Source: JAFAGX01 sp035623255 (GTDB lineage Bacteria > Acidobacteriota > Terriglobia > Terriglobales > Acidobacteriaceae). From it: DNA of 63,138 nt. The notes under the pieces were generated by a model, which saw only the letters and a program-made list of their open reading frames with translations, had not been told where the DNA came from and searched no databases. The stretch is taken from positions 1-63,138 of the forward strand of contig DASPTU010000024.1 of the NCBI GenBank assembly GCA_035623255.1, given 5' to 3'. Position numbers and translations under genes: made by a program. Of the stretch, positions 56,491 through 63,138 are shown one piece after another (the first letter of the stretch is position 1; every line of letters starts with the position of its first letter).

Positions 56491-57429
56491 CTGAAAGGTA
56501 TCGTCACACCGTACAACCGGGCCCTCCACAGGTTTGCTTGTTTCCTGGCAGGTTGGACATTTCTGCTCATCATCGCTGGCGCTTTGGTCACAAGCAATGA
56601 TGCTGGGTTGTCGGTTCCCGACTGGCCCACTTCCTTTGGCTCGCTGTACAAGATCCCACACTTGGTTGGCGGAGTGCAATTCGAGCACACCCATCGCATG
56701 ATCGCTCAGATGGCAGGTTTCCTGACCATCATTCTTGCTATCTGGACGTGGCGCATAGAGCGACGAAGGTGGGTGAAGTATATGGCCATTGGCGCCCTCG
56801 GCACCGTGATTGCCCAAGGCGTTCTGGGTGGGCTTACAGTATTGTTCTACCTTCCACCGTCGATTTCTTCAGCTCACGCAGCCCTCGCCCAGACTTTCTT
56901 CTGCCTTACGGTCGCTACCGCTGTGTTTACCGGGCCCAAGTGGGTGCAGGAAGTTCCAGTCGTTCAGTTGGATTCACATCGTCCAACGCTCATTACCCTG
57001 ACGCTGCTGTCGATATTTGTGCTCTACGTGCAGCTGATCCTTGGGGCAATGTTCCGTCATCACGGAATGAGTTGGTGGCCGCATCTGCTGAACGCGCCAT
57101 TGGTCGCGTTTGTGCTGACCTGGACCGCAATCCGAGCGCTATCCTTGTACTCAAAAATCGAAGGTGTGCGGAGGCCGGCGGTTCTGCTATTGGTCCTGCT
57201 GATTGCCCAGCTCTGCCTGGGATTCTTAGCGTTCCTCACCCGTGTAACTTGGGGCCACGATGCCGTCCAGCCGGAACTGCCGATGGTTATCTCGACCGTC
57301 GCTCACGTGGCTGTCGGGGCCCTCCTGCTGGCAACCGCGGTGATTCTTGCGATCCAGGTCTGGCGGCACGTTCCAGTGTCATTCGAGGAGCGCGTACCAA
57401 GTCACACGCACACTCCTGTTCCAGCTTGA
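56491..57429 (+). CDS. ctaA: Haem A synthase (COX15/CtaA family)
   Basis: The first TTG in the visible frame (56584) cuts through the first transmembrane helix, but the frame reads back through LHRFACFLAGWTFLLIIAG to a CTG at 56491. A stop lies two codons before it and GGAG (56481-56484) is 6 nt upstream, so CTG is the likely start, giving 312 residues. Eight helices follow, with His pairs in EHTHRMIAQ and in SSAHAALAQ for haem. It converts haem O to haem A for an aa3-type oxidase, which is not in the window. Confidence 0.85.
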   Translation: MKGIVTPYNRALHRFACFLAGWTFLLIIAGALVTSNDAGLSVPDWPTSFGSLYKIPHLVGGVQFEHTHRMIAQMAGFLTIILAIWTWRIERRRWVKYMAIGALGTVIAQGVLGGLTVLFYLPPSISSAHAALAQTFFCLTVATAVFTGPKWVQEVPVVQLDSHRPTLITLTLLSIFVLYVQLILGAMFRHHGMSWWPHLLNAPLVAFVLTWTAIRALSLYSKIEGVRRPAVLLLVLLIAQLCLGFLAFLTRVTWGHDAVQPELPMVISTVAHVAVGALLLATAVILAIQVWRHVPVSFEERVPSHTHTPVPA

Positions 57430-57448
57430 TGGTTCCTTTGACCGGGGC

Positions 57449-58432
57449 CTATTCGACCGGATAAGGTCCCTCGGCAAATACCTGGCTGTGATATCCCTTT
57501 GATCCGATAATGCGGGCGAGCGGACTTCTAAGGTCCTCTCCCGCTCTCAGTCGCCTGATGATATGCCCAAAATCAAAGCGCGGGTGCCAACCCAGTTCTC
57601 TCCTCGCGCGCTCATTCACATAGACACGATCAATCGTTGGAAACATTTTCCATCCACGTCGCGCGTACTGGGCTTCATATTCGGGAACACGCCGTCGAAC
57701 AACCCGTGGGGCATCCAAACGAAGCTCCTGAAGATCTTCGGGCAAAAATGGCGTGGTTGCACTAATGATGTATTTGCCAAAACCGATCCTCCGAGCTTGT
57801 TCGAGCGCAAGCAGGTGGGCACTCACAACATCTTCGATGTCGACGCGCCGGTAGAGATATTCATTCGCTTTCGCATTGTCGTCCGAGAACGCCTCCCGAA
57901 TGCGCCGGTTGTCATCTTCTTCAGGGAAAAAACGCGAAGTCCTCAGCACCAGGCAGGGCAACCCTTCCCTTCGATGGAAGATCTGGCACAGGTCTTCAGC
58001 CGTTCCCTTGGTCACGCCGTAAATGTTCTTGGGGTCGGGTGCGACATCCTCCGTCACCCATGCCGCAGGCGCCCCGGGAGGCGGTATCAGTGCACTTCCA
58101 AACACACTGGTTGTGCTCGTAAAAATGAAGCACTCGGCGCCCACCCGAACCGCCTCTTCGAGCAGATTCAGAGTCCCAGTGACATTCGTGTCGATGAATT
58201 CATGCCGCTCGTGGGTTGCCACATGGGGCTTATGTAACGTGGCAGCATGGATGACCGCCAGCACACCGGCCATGCACTGGCGAACAAAATTGCTGTCGGA
58301 TATGGACCCAACATGGCTGGTAAATGCCGACTCCAGGATATCGAGCCCGACAACTTCGTGTTTCAGCTCGGTCAGTGTGCGAACCAGGGCTTCCCCGAGA
58401 TGACCGGCGCTTCCTGTCACCAGTATTTTCAT
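57449..58432 (-). CDS. NAD-dependent epimerase/dehydratase (extended SDR)
   Basis: A 327-residue sugar-nucleotide-type SDR. LVTGSAGHLGEALVRTL (4-20) is the Rossmann loop; FTSTTSVFGS and NIYGVTKG (YxxxK) form the active site. Such proteins change nucleotide sugars; the substrate is unknown. It is transcribed against the neighbouring respiratory genes and converges on ctaA, so it is probably not part of that operon. Confidence 0.88.
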   Translation of the reverse strand: MKILVTGSAGHLGEALVRTLTELKHEVVGLDILESAFTSHVGSISDSNFVRQCMAGVLAVIHAATLHKPHVATHERHEFIDTNVTGTLNLLEEAVRVGAECFIFTSTTSVFGSALIPPPGAPAAWVTEDVAPDPKNIYGVTKGTAEDLCQIFHRREGLPCLVLRTSRFFPEEDDNRRIREAFSDDNAKANEYLYRRVDIEDVVSAHLLALEQARRIGFGKYIISATTPFLPEDLQELRLDAPRVVRRRVPEYEAQYARRGWKMFPTIDRVYVNERARRELGWHPRFDFGHIIRRLRAGEDLRSPLARIIGSKGYHSQVFAEGPYPVE

Positions 58433-58525
58433 GATTCCGTTCTCAATTCGATCAGAACATCCGATGAGTGATGCAGAATATTGTTACACAATGAACCGAA
58501 GTTGAGTCTCGTCGTAAAATACCTT

Positions 58526-59512
58526 GTGGCCTCTGAGACAACCACTGCAAGCCCCATCCCAGAGCTTATTGTCAGCAGATCCGCGGCTATTTCAGTTCAG
58601 GATGTCGTGCATAAGTACGGAGACCGCACGGCTCTGAACGGCGTCACATTTGATGTGCGCCCTGCTGAACTGTTCGGCCTTCTCGGGCCAAACGGCAGCG
58701 GCAAAACTACACTGTTCCGGATTCTCTCTACTCTGATGGTCCCGGTAAGCGGCAGTGCGACAATCATGGGATTTGACGTTGCCCGCGACCCCAACAGTCT
58801 GCGTCGCCAGATCGGCGTCGTCTTTCAGGCCCGAAGCATCGACATCAAATTGACTGCCGCTGAAAATCTCACCGCCCAGGGACATCTTTATGGGCTGCAC
58901 GGAAAGCCATTGCGAGTGCGAATCAAGGAGATGCTCAGCCGCGTAGGACTCGCAGATCGAGCCGATGAACAAGCTGAGACGTTTTCCGGTGGCATGCAGC
59001 GGCGGCTGGAACTGGCGAAGGGTCTGTTACATCATCCCTCCGTCCTGTTACTCGACGAGCCTACCACCGGCCTCGATCCTGGGGCTCGCCGTGATCTGTG
59101 GCAATATCTGGCAATTTTGCGCGATGAAGAACATGTGACGGTGCTGGTCACGACGCATCTTATGGAGGAGGCTGAGCGCTGCGACTGCCTGGCGATACTT
59201 AACGAGGGAAAAATCGTCGCGCTGGGTACGCCTGATGAGCTGAAGCGTGAGATTGGCGGAGACGTGATCGTGCTCGATGCGAAAAATGCCGAATCGTTGG
59301 CTGCGCGTATTCGCGAGCGATTCCACGTGGACGCGCAGGTGCTTCAGGGCCAGGTTCGTCTGGAGCGTGAGCAAGGACATCGTTTCATCACCGACGTGGT
59401 CGAGGCCTTTCCCGGGGAGATTGATGCAATCTCTGTCAGCAAGCCGACCCTCGAGGATGTCTTCATTCACCGCACCGGCCACAGGTTCTGGACAGAAGAC
59501 CAAGAGGGTTGA
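58526..59512 (+). CDS. ABC transporter ATP-binding protein (ABC-2 exporter)
   Basis: A 328-residue ATPase. Walker A is GPNGSGKTT, the Q-loop VFQARSID, the signature ETFSGGMQRR and Walker B LLLDEPTTGLD. A C-terminal extension of about 100 residues is like the DrrA/NatA type. The GTG at 58526 is preferred; a TTG at 58481 is possible, and neither has a good RBS. It pairs with the ABC-2 permease 35 nt downstream. Confidence 0.9.
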   Translation: MASETTTASPIPELIVSRSAAISVQDVVHKYGDRTALNGVTFDVRPAELFGLLGPNGSGKTTLFRILSTLMVPVSGSATIMGFDVARDPNSLRRQIGVVFQARSIDIKLTAAENLTAQGHLYGLHGKPLRVRIKEMLSRVGLADRADEQAETFSGGMQRRLELAKGLLHHPSVLLLDEPTTGLDPGARRDLWQYLAILRDEEHVTVLVTTHLMEEAERCDCLAILNEGKIVALGTPDELKREIGGDVIVLDAKNAESLAARIRERFHVDAQVLQGQVRLEREQGHRFITDVVEAFPGEIDAISVSKPTLEDVFIHRTGHRFWTEDQEG

Positions 59513-59547
59513 ATTTGCCGGCTGGATGCCGGCGCTACGGGAACTAA

Positions 59548-60375
59548 ATGGCAACTCGAACTGCAACTTTACCCGCGCTCAGTAGTTCAATTTCGCCGGG
59601 CGTCGCGTTACCCGCATACACGCTATGGTGGCGCGAAGTCGTGCGATTTTATCGGCAGCGTTCGCGAGTCGTGGGTGTGATTGCCTCTCCAGTGCTGTTC
59701 TGGCTGGTGATCGGCTCGGGCTTCGGCACCTCTTTCCGCTCGGGCAACGCCGCCGGACAGCAGCACTATCTGGATTATTTCTATCCGGGCGCCCTGATCA
59801 TGATTGTCCTGTTCACCTCGATTTTCACCATGATGTCGGTCATCGAGGATCGAAAAGAGGGTTTCTTGCTCTCGGTAATGGTCGCTCCTGTGCCGCGCTC
59901 GGCCATAGTGTTGGGCAAAGTTCTTGGCGGGACGACGTTATCTACTATTCAGGGCCTCATCTTTCTCATCTTCGCGCCATTTGTAGGCGTGCATATCGGC
60001 ATAGCACAATTTCTGCTTGTTACGCTGGTGATCTTCCTCGTATCCTTTGCACTGACCGCACTGGGTTTCGCTATTGCGTGGCCGATGGATTCCAGCCAGG
60101 CATTTCACGCCATCATTAACTTGTTTCTGATCCCGCTCTGGCTGCTTTCCGGCGCACTGTTTCCGTTGTCGGGGGCCTCGGGCTGGCTGCGCTTGCTGAT
60201 GCGCATCAATCCCTTGACCTACGGGGTTGAGGCGCTGCGAGACTTACTGTATCCGAGCAGCACTTCTCTGGCATCTCTTTCTACATCGATAGCGGCATTG
60301 GCGCTTTTCACGGTTTGCATGTTCGGCCTCTGCTTCTTTATGGTGAATCGGCGCACTACCAAACCGGCAGCCTGA
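59548..60375 (+). CDS. ABC-2 type transporter permease
   Basis: A 275-residue permease with six transmembrane helices and the ABC-2 pattern (loop after helix 1, MVAPVPRSAIVLGKVLGG coupling helix, LLSGALFPLSG). It pairs with the upstream ATPase. Its stop overlaps the start of the DUF420 gene by one base (TGATG), which ties the exporter to that protein. Related exporters move lipids, drugs or haem/copper-related compounds. Confidence 0.9.
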   Translation: MATRTATLPALSSSISPGVALPAYTLWWREVVRFYRQRSRVVGVIASPVLFWLVIGSGFGTSFRSGNAAGQQHYLDYFYPGALIMIVLFTSIFTMMSVIEDRKEGFLLSVMVAPVPRSAIVLGKVLGGTTLSTIQGLIFLIFAPFVGVHIGIAQFLLVTLVIFLVSFALTALGFAIAWPMDSSQAFHAIINLFLIPLWLLSGALFPLSGASGWLRLLMRINPLTYGVEALRDLLYPSSTSLASLSTSIAALALFTVCMFGLCFFMVNRRTTKPAA

Positions 60376-60809
60376 TGCAAATTCCGACACAATTCGCGAT
60401 TTACCCAGTACTGGACGCCAGCCTGAATGGGACCAGCGCTGTTCTCTTGCTTGTCGGGAGGGGCCTGATTAAGCGCGGCCGATTAGCGGCACATCGCGCC
60501 GTGATGCTTACGGCTCTAGCCTCCTCGGCCTTATTCCTCTCCAGCTATCTTTACTATCATTGGCACGTCGGCTCGGTGCACTTTCAGGGACAGGGCTGGT
60601 CGCGGCCGGTTTACTTCAGCATTCTGATCTCCCACACCATTCTGGCGGCCGTGATCGTGCCGCTGATTATCATCACACTCAGCCGTGCATTGCGAGAGCG
60701 CTACGATCGGCACCGCGTGATCGCCCGTTGGACATTCCCACTGTGGTTGTATGTCTCAGTGACTGGAGTAGTGATCTACCTGATGTTGTACAAACTGTTT
60801 GTCAGCTGA
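60375..60809 (+). CDS. DUF420 membrane protein, CtaM/YozB-like
   Basis: A 144-residue protein with four transmembrane helices. The helix-rich region with ALFLSSYLYYHWHVG and the ISHTILAAVIVPLI pattern match DUF420. In Firmicutes a DUF420 protein (CtaM/YozB) is needed for haem-copper oxidase assembly. The ATG at 60375 overlaps the permease stop. Together with ctaA it points to oxidase biogenesis. Confidence 0.85.
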   Translation: MQIPTQFAIYPVLDASLNGTSAVLLLVGRGLIKRGRLAAHRAVMLTALASSALFLSSYLYYHWHVGSVHFQGQGWSRPVYFSILISHTILAAVIVPLIIITLSRALRERYDRHRVIARWTFPLWLYVSVTGVVIYLMLYKLFVS

Positions 60810-60815
60810 AGCATG

Positions 60816-60880
60816 TCATCCTGAGTGGCCTCCAGGCCGCGAAGGACCTATTCATTGCGGCTGCGCTTCGCTCAGGATGA
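60816..60880. repeat. Repeat element with TCATCCTGAG / CTCAGGATGA arms between convergent genes
   Basis: TCATCCTGAG (60816-60825) and CTCAGGATGA (60871-60880) are perfect complements around 45 nt that includes CGAAGGACC. This is another copy of the dispersed intergenic repeat and could work as a bidirectional terminator between the DUF420 and activase genes. Confidence 0.5.
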
Positions 60881-60887
60881 GAATTCG

Positions 60888-63138
60888 TCAATCCGCAGCC
60901 ATCCCCTGGGCTTCCGGCTCAAGCTCCGGCGTTTGGAACTCCGCTTCCGTTGCCACCTGCCCCCGCAACTCCGCTTCCAGGGCCGCCAGCTGCGCTTCGA
61001 TATCCTGAGCCGCTTGCCTCTTCCGGATAACTTCTTCACGGTAGCGGCGCAGGAAGTAATCGATCGTTTCAACGCGGATTCTGATCGAACCAGAAGGCTT
61101 GTTCTCATCCAGATCCTTGAAGCAGAAGTAGGGCGTTCCGGATTGCTCGATGATTCCTTCCACGACTCCATAAATCGGAGCGTCGTGCCCGCACTTGAAG
61201 CTTGAAATCTCCAGGGCAACGAGGTTGGGGTGCCGAGCTGTGAACTTCGCCGCCCAAACCTTGTGGTTGGTGCTGCACGAGTAGGAATTCTTCCACGCGT
61301 CAGAAATATCCAGCGGGCTCGTTATCACACCAGTCCGAACTTCTTCTCCGAATAGCCGCTCCAGCATGTCTTCGTCAAGTGGCAGAGTATTCTGCGAAAA
61401 GATCGGATAACCAAGCTTCTGGAATTCATCCAGAATCTCGTGGTTCAAACCCGGGTCGTGATGATACGGCCGCCCTAGCATCACGATGCCGATGCGGTCT
61501 TCCCGCTCAAGTTGATCCAGTACCTGTCGCGCACGCCCGCGAATGCTGGTTTCGTAGTCCTTGAGGGCCTGGAAGCCCGCCTCAATCGCGCGGTCATTTT
61601 CTTCTTCCGATAGTCCCAGAATGGGCTGCCACGCCTGCAGCATCTGGAACGCAAACAGCTTGCGATCGGAGAAGTTCAGGATCGGATCTACGTACTTCAC
61701 ATTGTGTTCAGCAAAGACGTCGTTTTCTTTGGTGAACGCGGCTTTTACAGTCTCAGGGGTGGCCGTTACTGTCGGACACGCATTTGCCCCCACGATGTTC
61801 TTCAGTGGAGAATGCAGCACATCGTACATCGGGAAGAAGATCACGTTCAGCGGCTTCTTGCGATGTTTCTCCTGAATCAGGTTGTAGACGTGCGAAATAC
61901 CAATCTTCGCCGGGAAGCAGGGATCAATGGCTCCGCGGCTCGCGCCCGCACGATAGAGCTCGGGACTGGTGTAATCGGAGTAAATGATGTTTTCCGGTTG
62001 CACTCCCAGGCTCTGCAGGTAGGCATTGAACAGCGGCGCATACGTATAAATGTTCAACACACGTGGAATACCGACGCGTAACTTTTTCCGGTTCTCCATC
62101 AGTGGAATACGTTCTTTCGCTACCTTGTTCCAGAACTTCACGGTTGGGATCGGATCGGCCACACTTTTCACATTGACGGGACGGAAAACCTCCTTCGACG
62201 CCATGTCGACAAAGTTCGGATGGGCGTCCCGGATCTGGTCGAGTCCAGCCTTGATGTCTTTCATCTCATTGACATCCTCGACCGTTCCCTTTTCGCAAGT
62301 GGCAATAATCAACCGCTGCTCACCGTGCATCAGCGGTACTTTGGTGACCTTCTGAATTGGGATGAAGCTCTGGTCATCTTTCGGGGCGGTTCGGATGTCG
62401 ATAAACGTGCGCAGGCAATTGTTCTTGCAAAAATTGCAACGTGTGGCTTCGTTGCGCGTGCTACGGTATTCGATTTTGCGGACTGCATCGAGACCGACGA
62501 ATGTCGTCTGCAGTCCATTTCGCCAGAGCCGCAGTGATTCGACTGCTGCGCCGATGGCTCCAGACTCGCCGCAGTGCTCGTGCACGATGATCTCGGGCTG
62601 TTTCCCCGCGGCACGGAAGCTGTTGCGGATGAAATCAACCTCCGCCTTGACCACCGCGAGGTTATTCTGTGTTCCACCCTGCAGAACGAACCGCGATCCG
62701 AGAGCGGCCAGGTTCGGAATGCTGGCAACATACAAAAATACGTTCTTGGGGAGGACTGCAGCCAATCCTGCCAGGATCTCTTCCGCCCGCCAGCCCTGGC
62801 GCTGGAAGTTCACGATGTCCGACTGCATGAATACCGCGCAGCCGTAGCCGAATACCGGCATCGCTTGCGCCGAAAATGCCAAATCTGCATATTGTTCCAC
62901 GCCCAGTCCAAAGCCTTCAGCCGTAGATTGCAGGAAGTACCCATTCCCGGCCGAGCACTGGGTATTCAGCTTGAAATCTTTGACGCGCCCATTGTGCAGG
63001 ATGATGATCTTGATGTCCTGCCCGCCCACATCCACGATCACGTGAGGGTCGTCATAGAACTTCAGCGCCGACTCGGTGTGCGCCACCGTCTCGACCAGCG
63101 CCACATCGGCGTGCAGCACGTCTTTCAAAATGTCTTTC
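60888..63138 (-). CDS. BadF/HgdC-type activase fused to dehydratase-like domains, 3' part
   Basis: The frame runs out of the window, so this is the C-terminal 750 residues of a larger protein (the family is about 1400). It begins inside the activase domain: VDVGGQDIKIII, then CSAGNGYFLQST (iron-sulfur Cys) and QGGTQNNLAVVKA. Next come CNFCKNNCLRTF cysteines and a DUF2229/2-hydroxyacyl-CoA dehydratase-like region (LGRPYHHDPGLNHEI). Such proteins use ATP and a [4Fe-4S] cluster to drive low-potential electron transfer, as in 2-hydroxyglutaryl-CoA dehydratase and benzoyl-CoA reductase. Substrate unknown. Confidence 0.9.
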   Translation of the reverse strand, partial: KDILKDVLHADVALVETVAHTESALKFYDDPHVIVDVGGQDIKIIILHNGRVKDFKLNTQCSAGNGYFLQSTAEGFGLGVEQYADLAFSAQAMPVFGYGCAVFMQSDIVNFQRQGWRAEEILAGLAAVLPKNVFLYVASIPNLAALGSRFVLQGGTQNNLAVVKAEVDFIRNSFRAAGKQPEIIVHEHCGESGAIGAAVESLRLWRNGLQTTFVGLDAVRKIEYRSTRNEATRCNFCKNNCLRTFIDIRTAPKDDQSFIPIQKVTKVPLMHGEQRLIIATCEKGTVEDVNEMKDIKAGLDQIRDAHPNFVDMASKEVFRPVNVKSVADPIPTVKFWNKVAKERIPLMENRKKLRVGIPRVLNIYTYAPLFNAYLQSLGVQPENIIYSDYTSPELYRAGASRGAIDPCFPAKIGISHVYNLIQEKHRKKPLNVIFFPMYDVLHSPLKNIVGANACPTVTATPETVKAAFTKENDVFAEHNVKYVDPILNFSDRKLFAFQMLQAWQPILGLSEEENDRAIEAGFQALKDYETSIRGRARQVLDQLEREDRIGIVMLGRPYHHDPGLNHEILDEFQKLGYPIFSQNTLPLDEDMLERLFGEEVRTGVITSPLDISDAWKNSYSCSTNHKVWAAKFTARHPNLVALEISSFKCGHDAPIYGVVEGIIEQSGTPYFCFKDLDENKPSGSIRIRVETIDYFLRRYREEVIRKRQAAQDIEAQLAALEAELRGQVATEAEFQTPELEPEAQGMAAD

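Noticed and set aside
56584..57429. Haem A synthase starting at TTG 56584
   Set aside because: It would cut the first transmembrane helix; CTG 56491 with GGAG fits better.

Overview
The window looks like a chromosomal segment of an Acidobacteriota (Terriglobia-like) bacterium. The basis is gene content only: Ser/Thr kinases fused to TolB/WD40-type propellers, secreted M13 metallopeptidases in multiple copies, an EgtB/EgtD pair, a MerR-TPR fusion, a FecR-domain secreted protein, and a quinol:cytochrome c complex with a very large multiheme cytochrome. No rRNA, tRNA, CRISPR array, prophage or insertion sequence was recognised. Coding density is high and most genes sit in short collinear runs.

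Region 1 (1-12.2 kb): the 5' end of a Flp/TadE-like pilin gene; two 874-residue kinase paralogues flanking a dihaem cytochrome c and a PQQ-dependent dehydrogenase; a small winged-helix protein; a non-coding stretch with a convincing three-way-junction fold; a MerR-TPR protein, mobA, and a zinc-ribbon/SnoaL-like protein. Region 2 (12.2-30.4 kb): housekeeping and envelope genes, namely a metallophosphoesterase, a tandem universal stress protein, ergothioneine genes egtB-egtD, two M13 peptidases, dinB, glgA, rsmA (ksgA), a MEMO family protein, a FecR-domain protein and ruvC. Two palindromes of CRP/FNR type lie upstream of genes here. Region 3 (30.4-34.9 kb): two GT-C-like membrane glycosyltransferases that converge, a small secreted protein and an esterase.

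Region 4 (33.9-46.5 kb) is the most unusual block: twelve minus-strand genes, often overlapping by 4 nt, reading (in transcription order) HAD/fatty acyl reductase fusion, NAD-dependent reductase, polysaccharide pyruvyl transferase-like protein, ABM-like protein, acyl-CoA ligase, enoyl-CoA hydratase, acyl carrier protein, second acyl-activating enzyme, lipid kinase, thioredoxin-like protein, VKOR and esterase. It encodes acyl activation, carriage, reduction and lipid phosphorylation, and may make a reduced-acyl (alcohol or ether) lipid or glycolipid. The product cannot be read from sequence.

Region 5 (46.6-63.1 kb) is respiratory: hemH, then a Rieske protein with a long repeated N-terminal extension, a split cytochrome b of b6-like haem spacing, an eight-CxxCH membrane cytochrome c, a cupredoxin-like lipoprotein, haem A synthase (probably using a CTG start), an ABC-2 exporter and a DUF420/CtaM-like protein. 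Together they suggest a menaquinol-oxidising bc-type complex and biogenesis factors for an aa3-type oxidase encoded elsewhere. The window ends inside a large BadF/HgdC-type activase gene.
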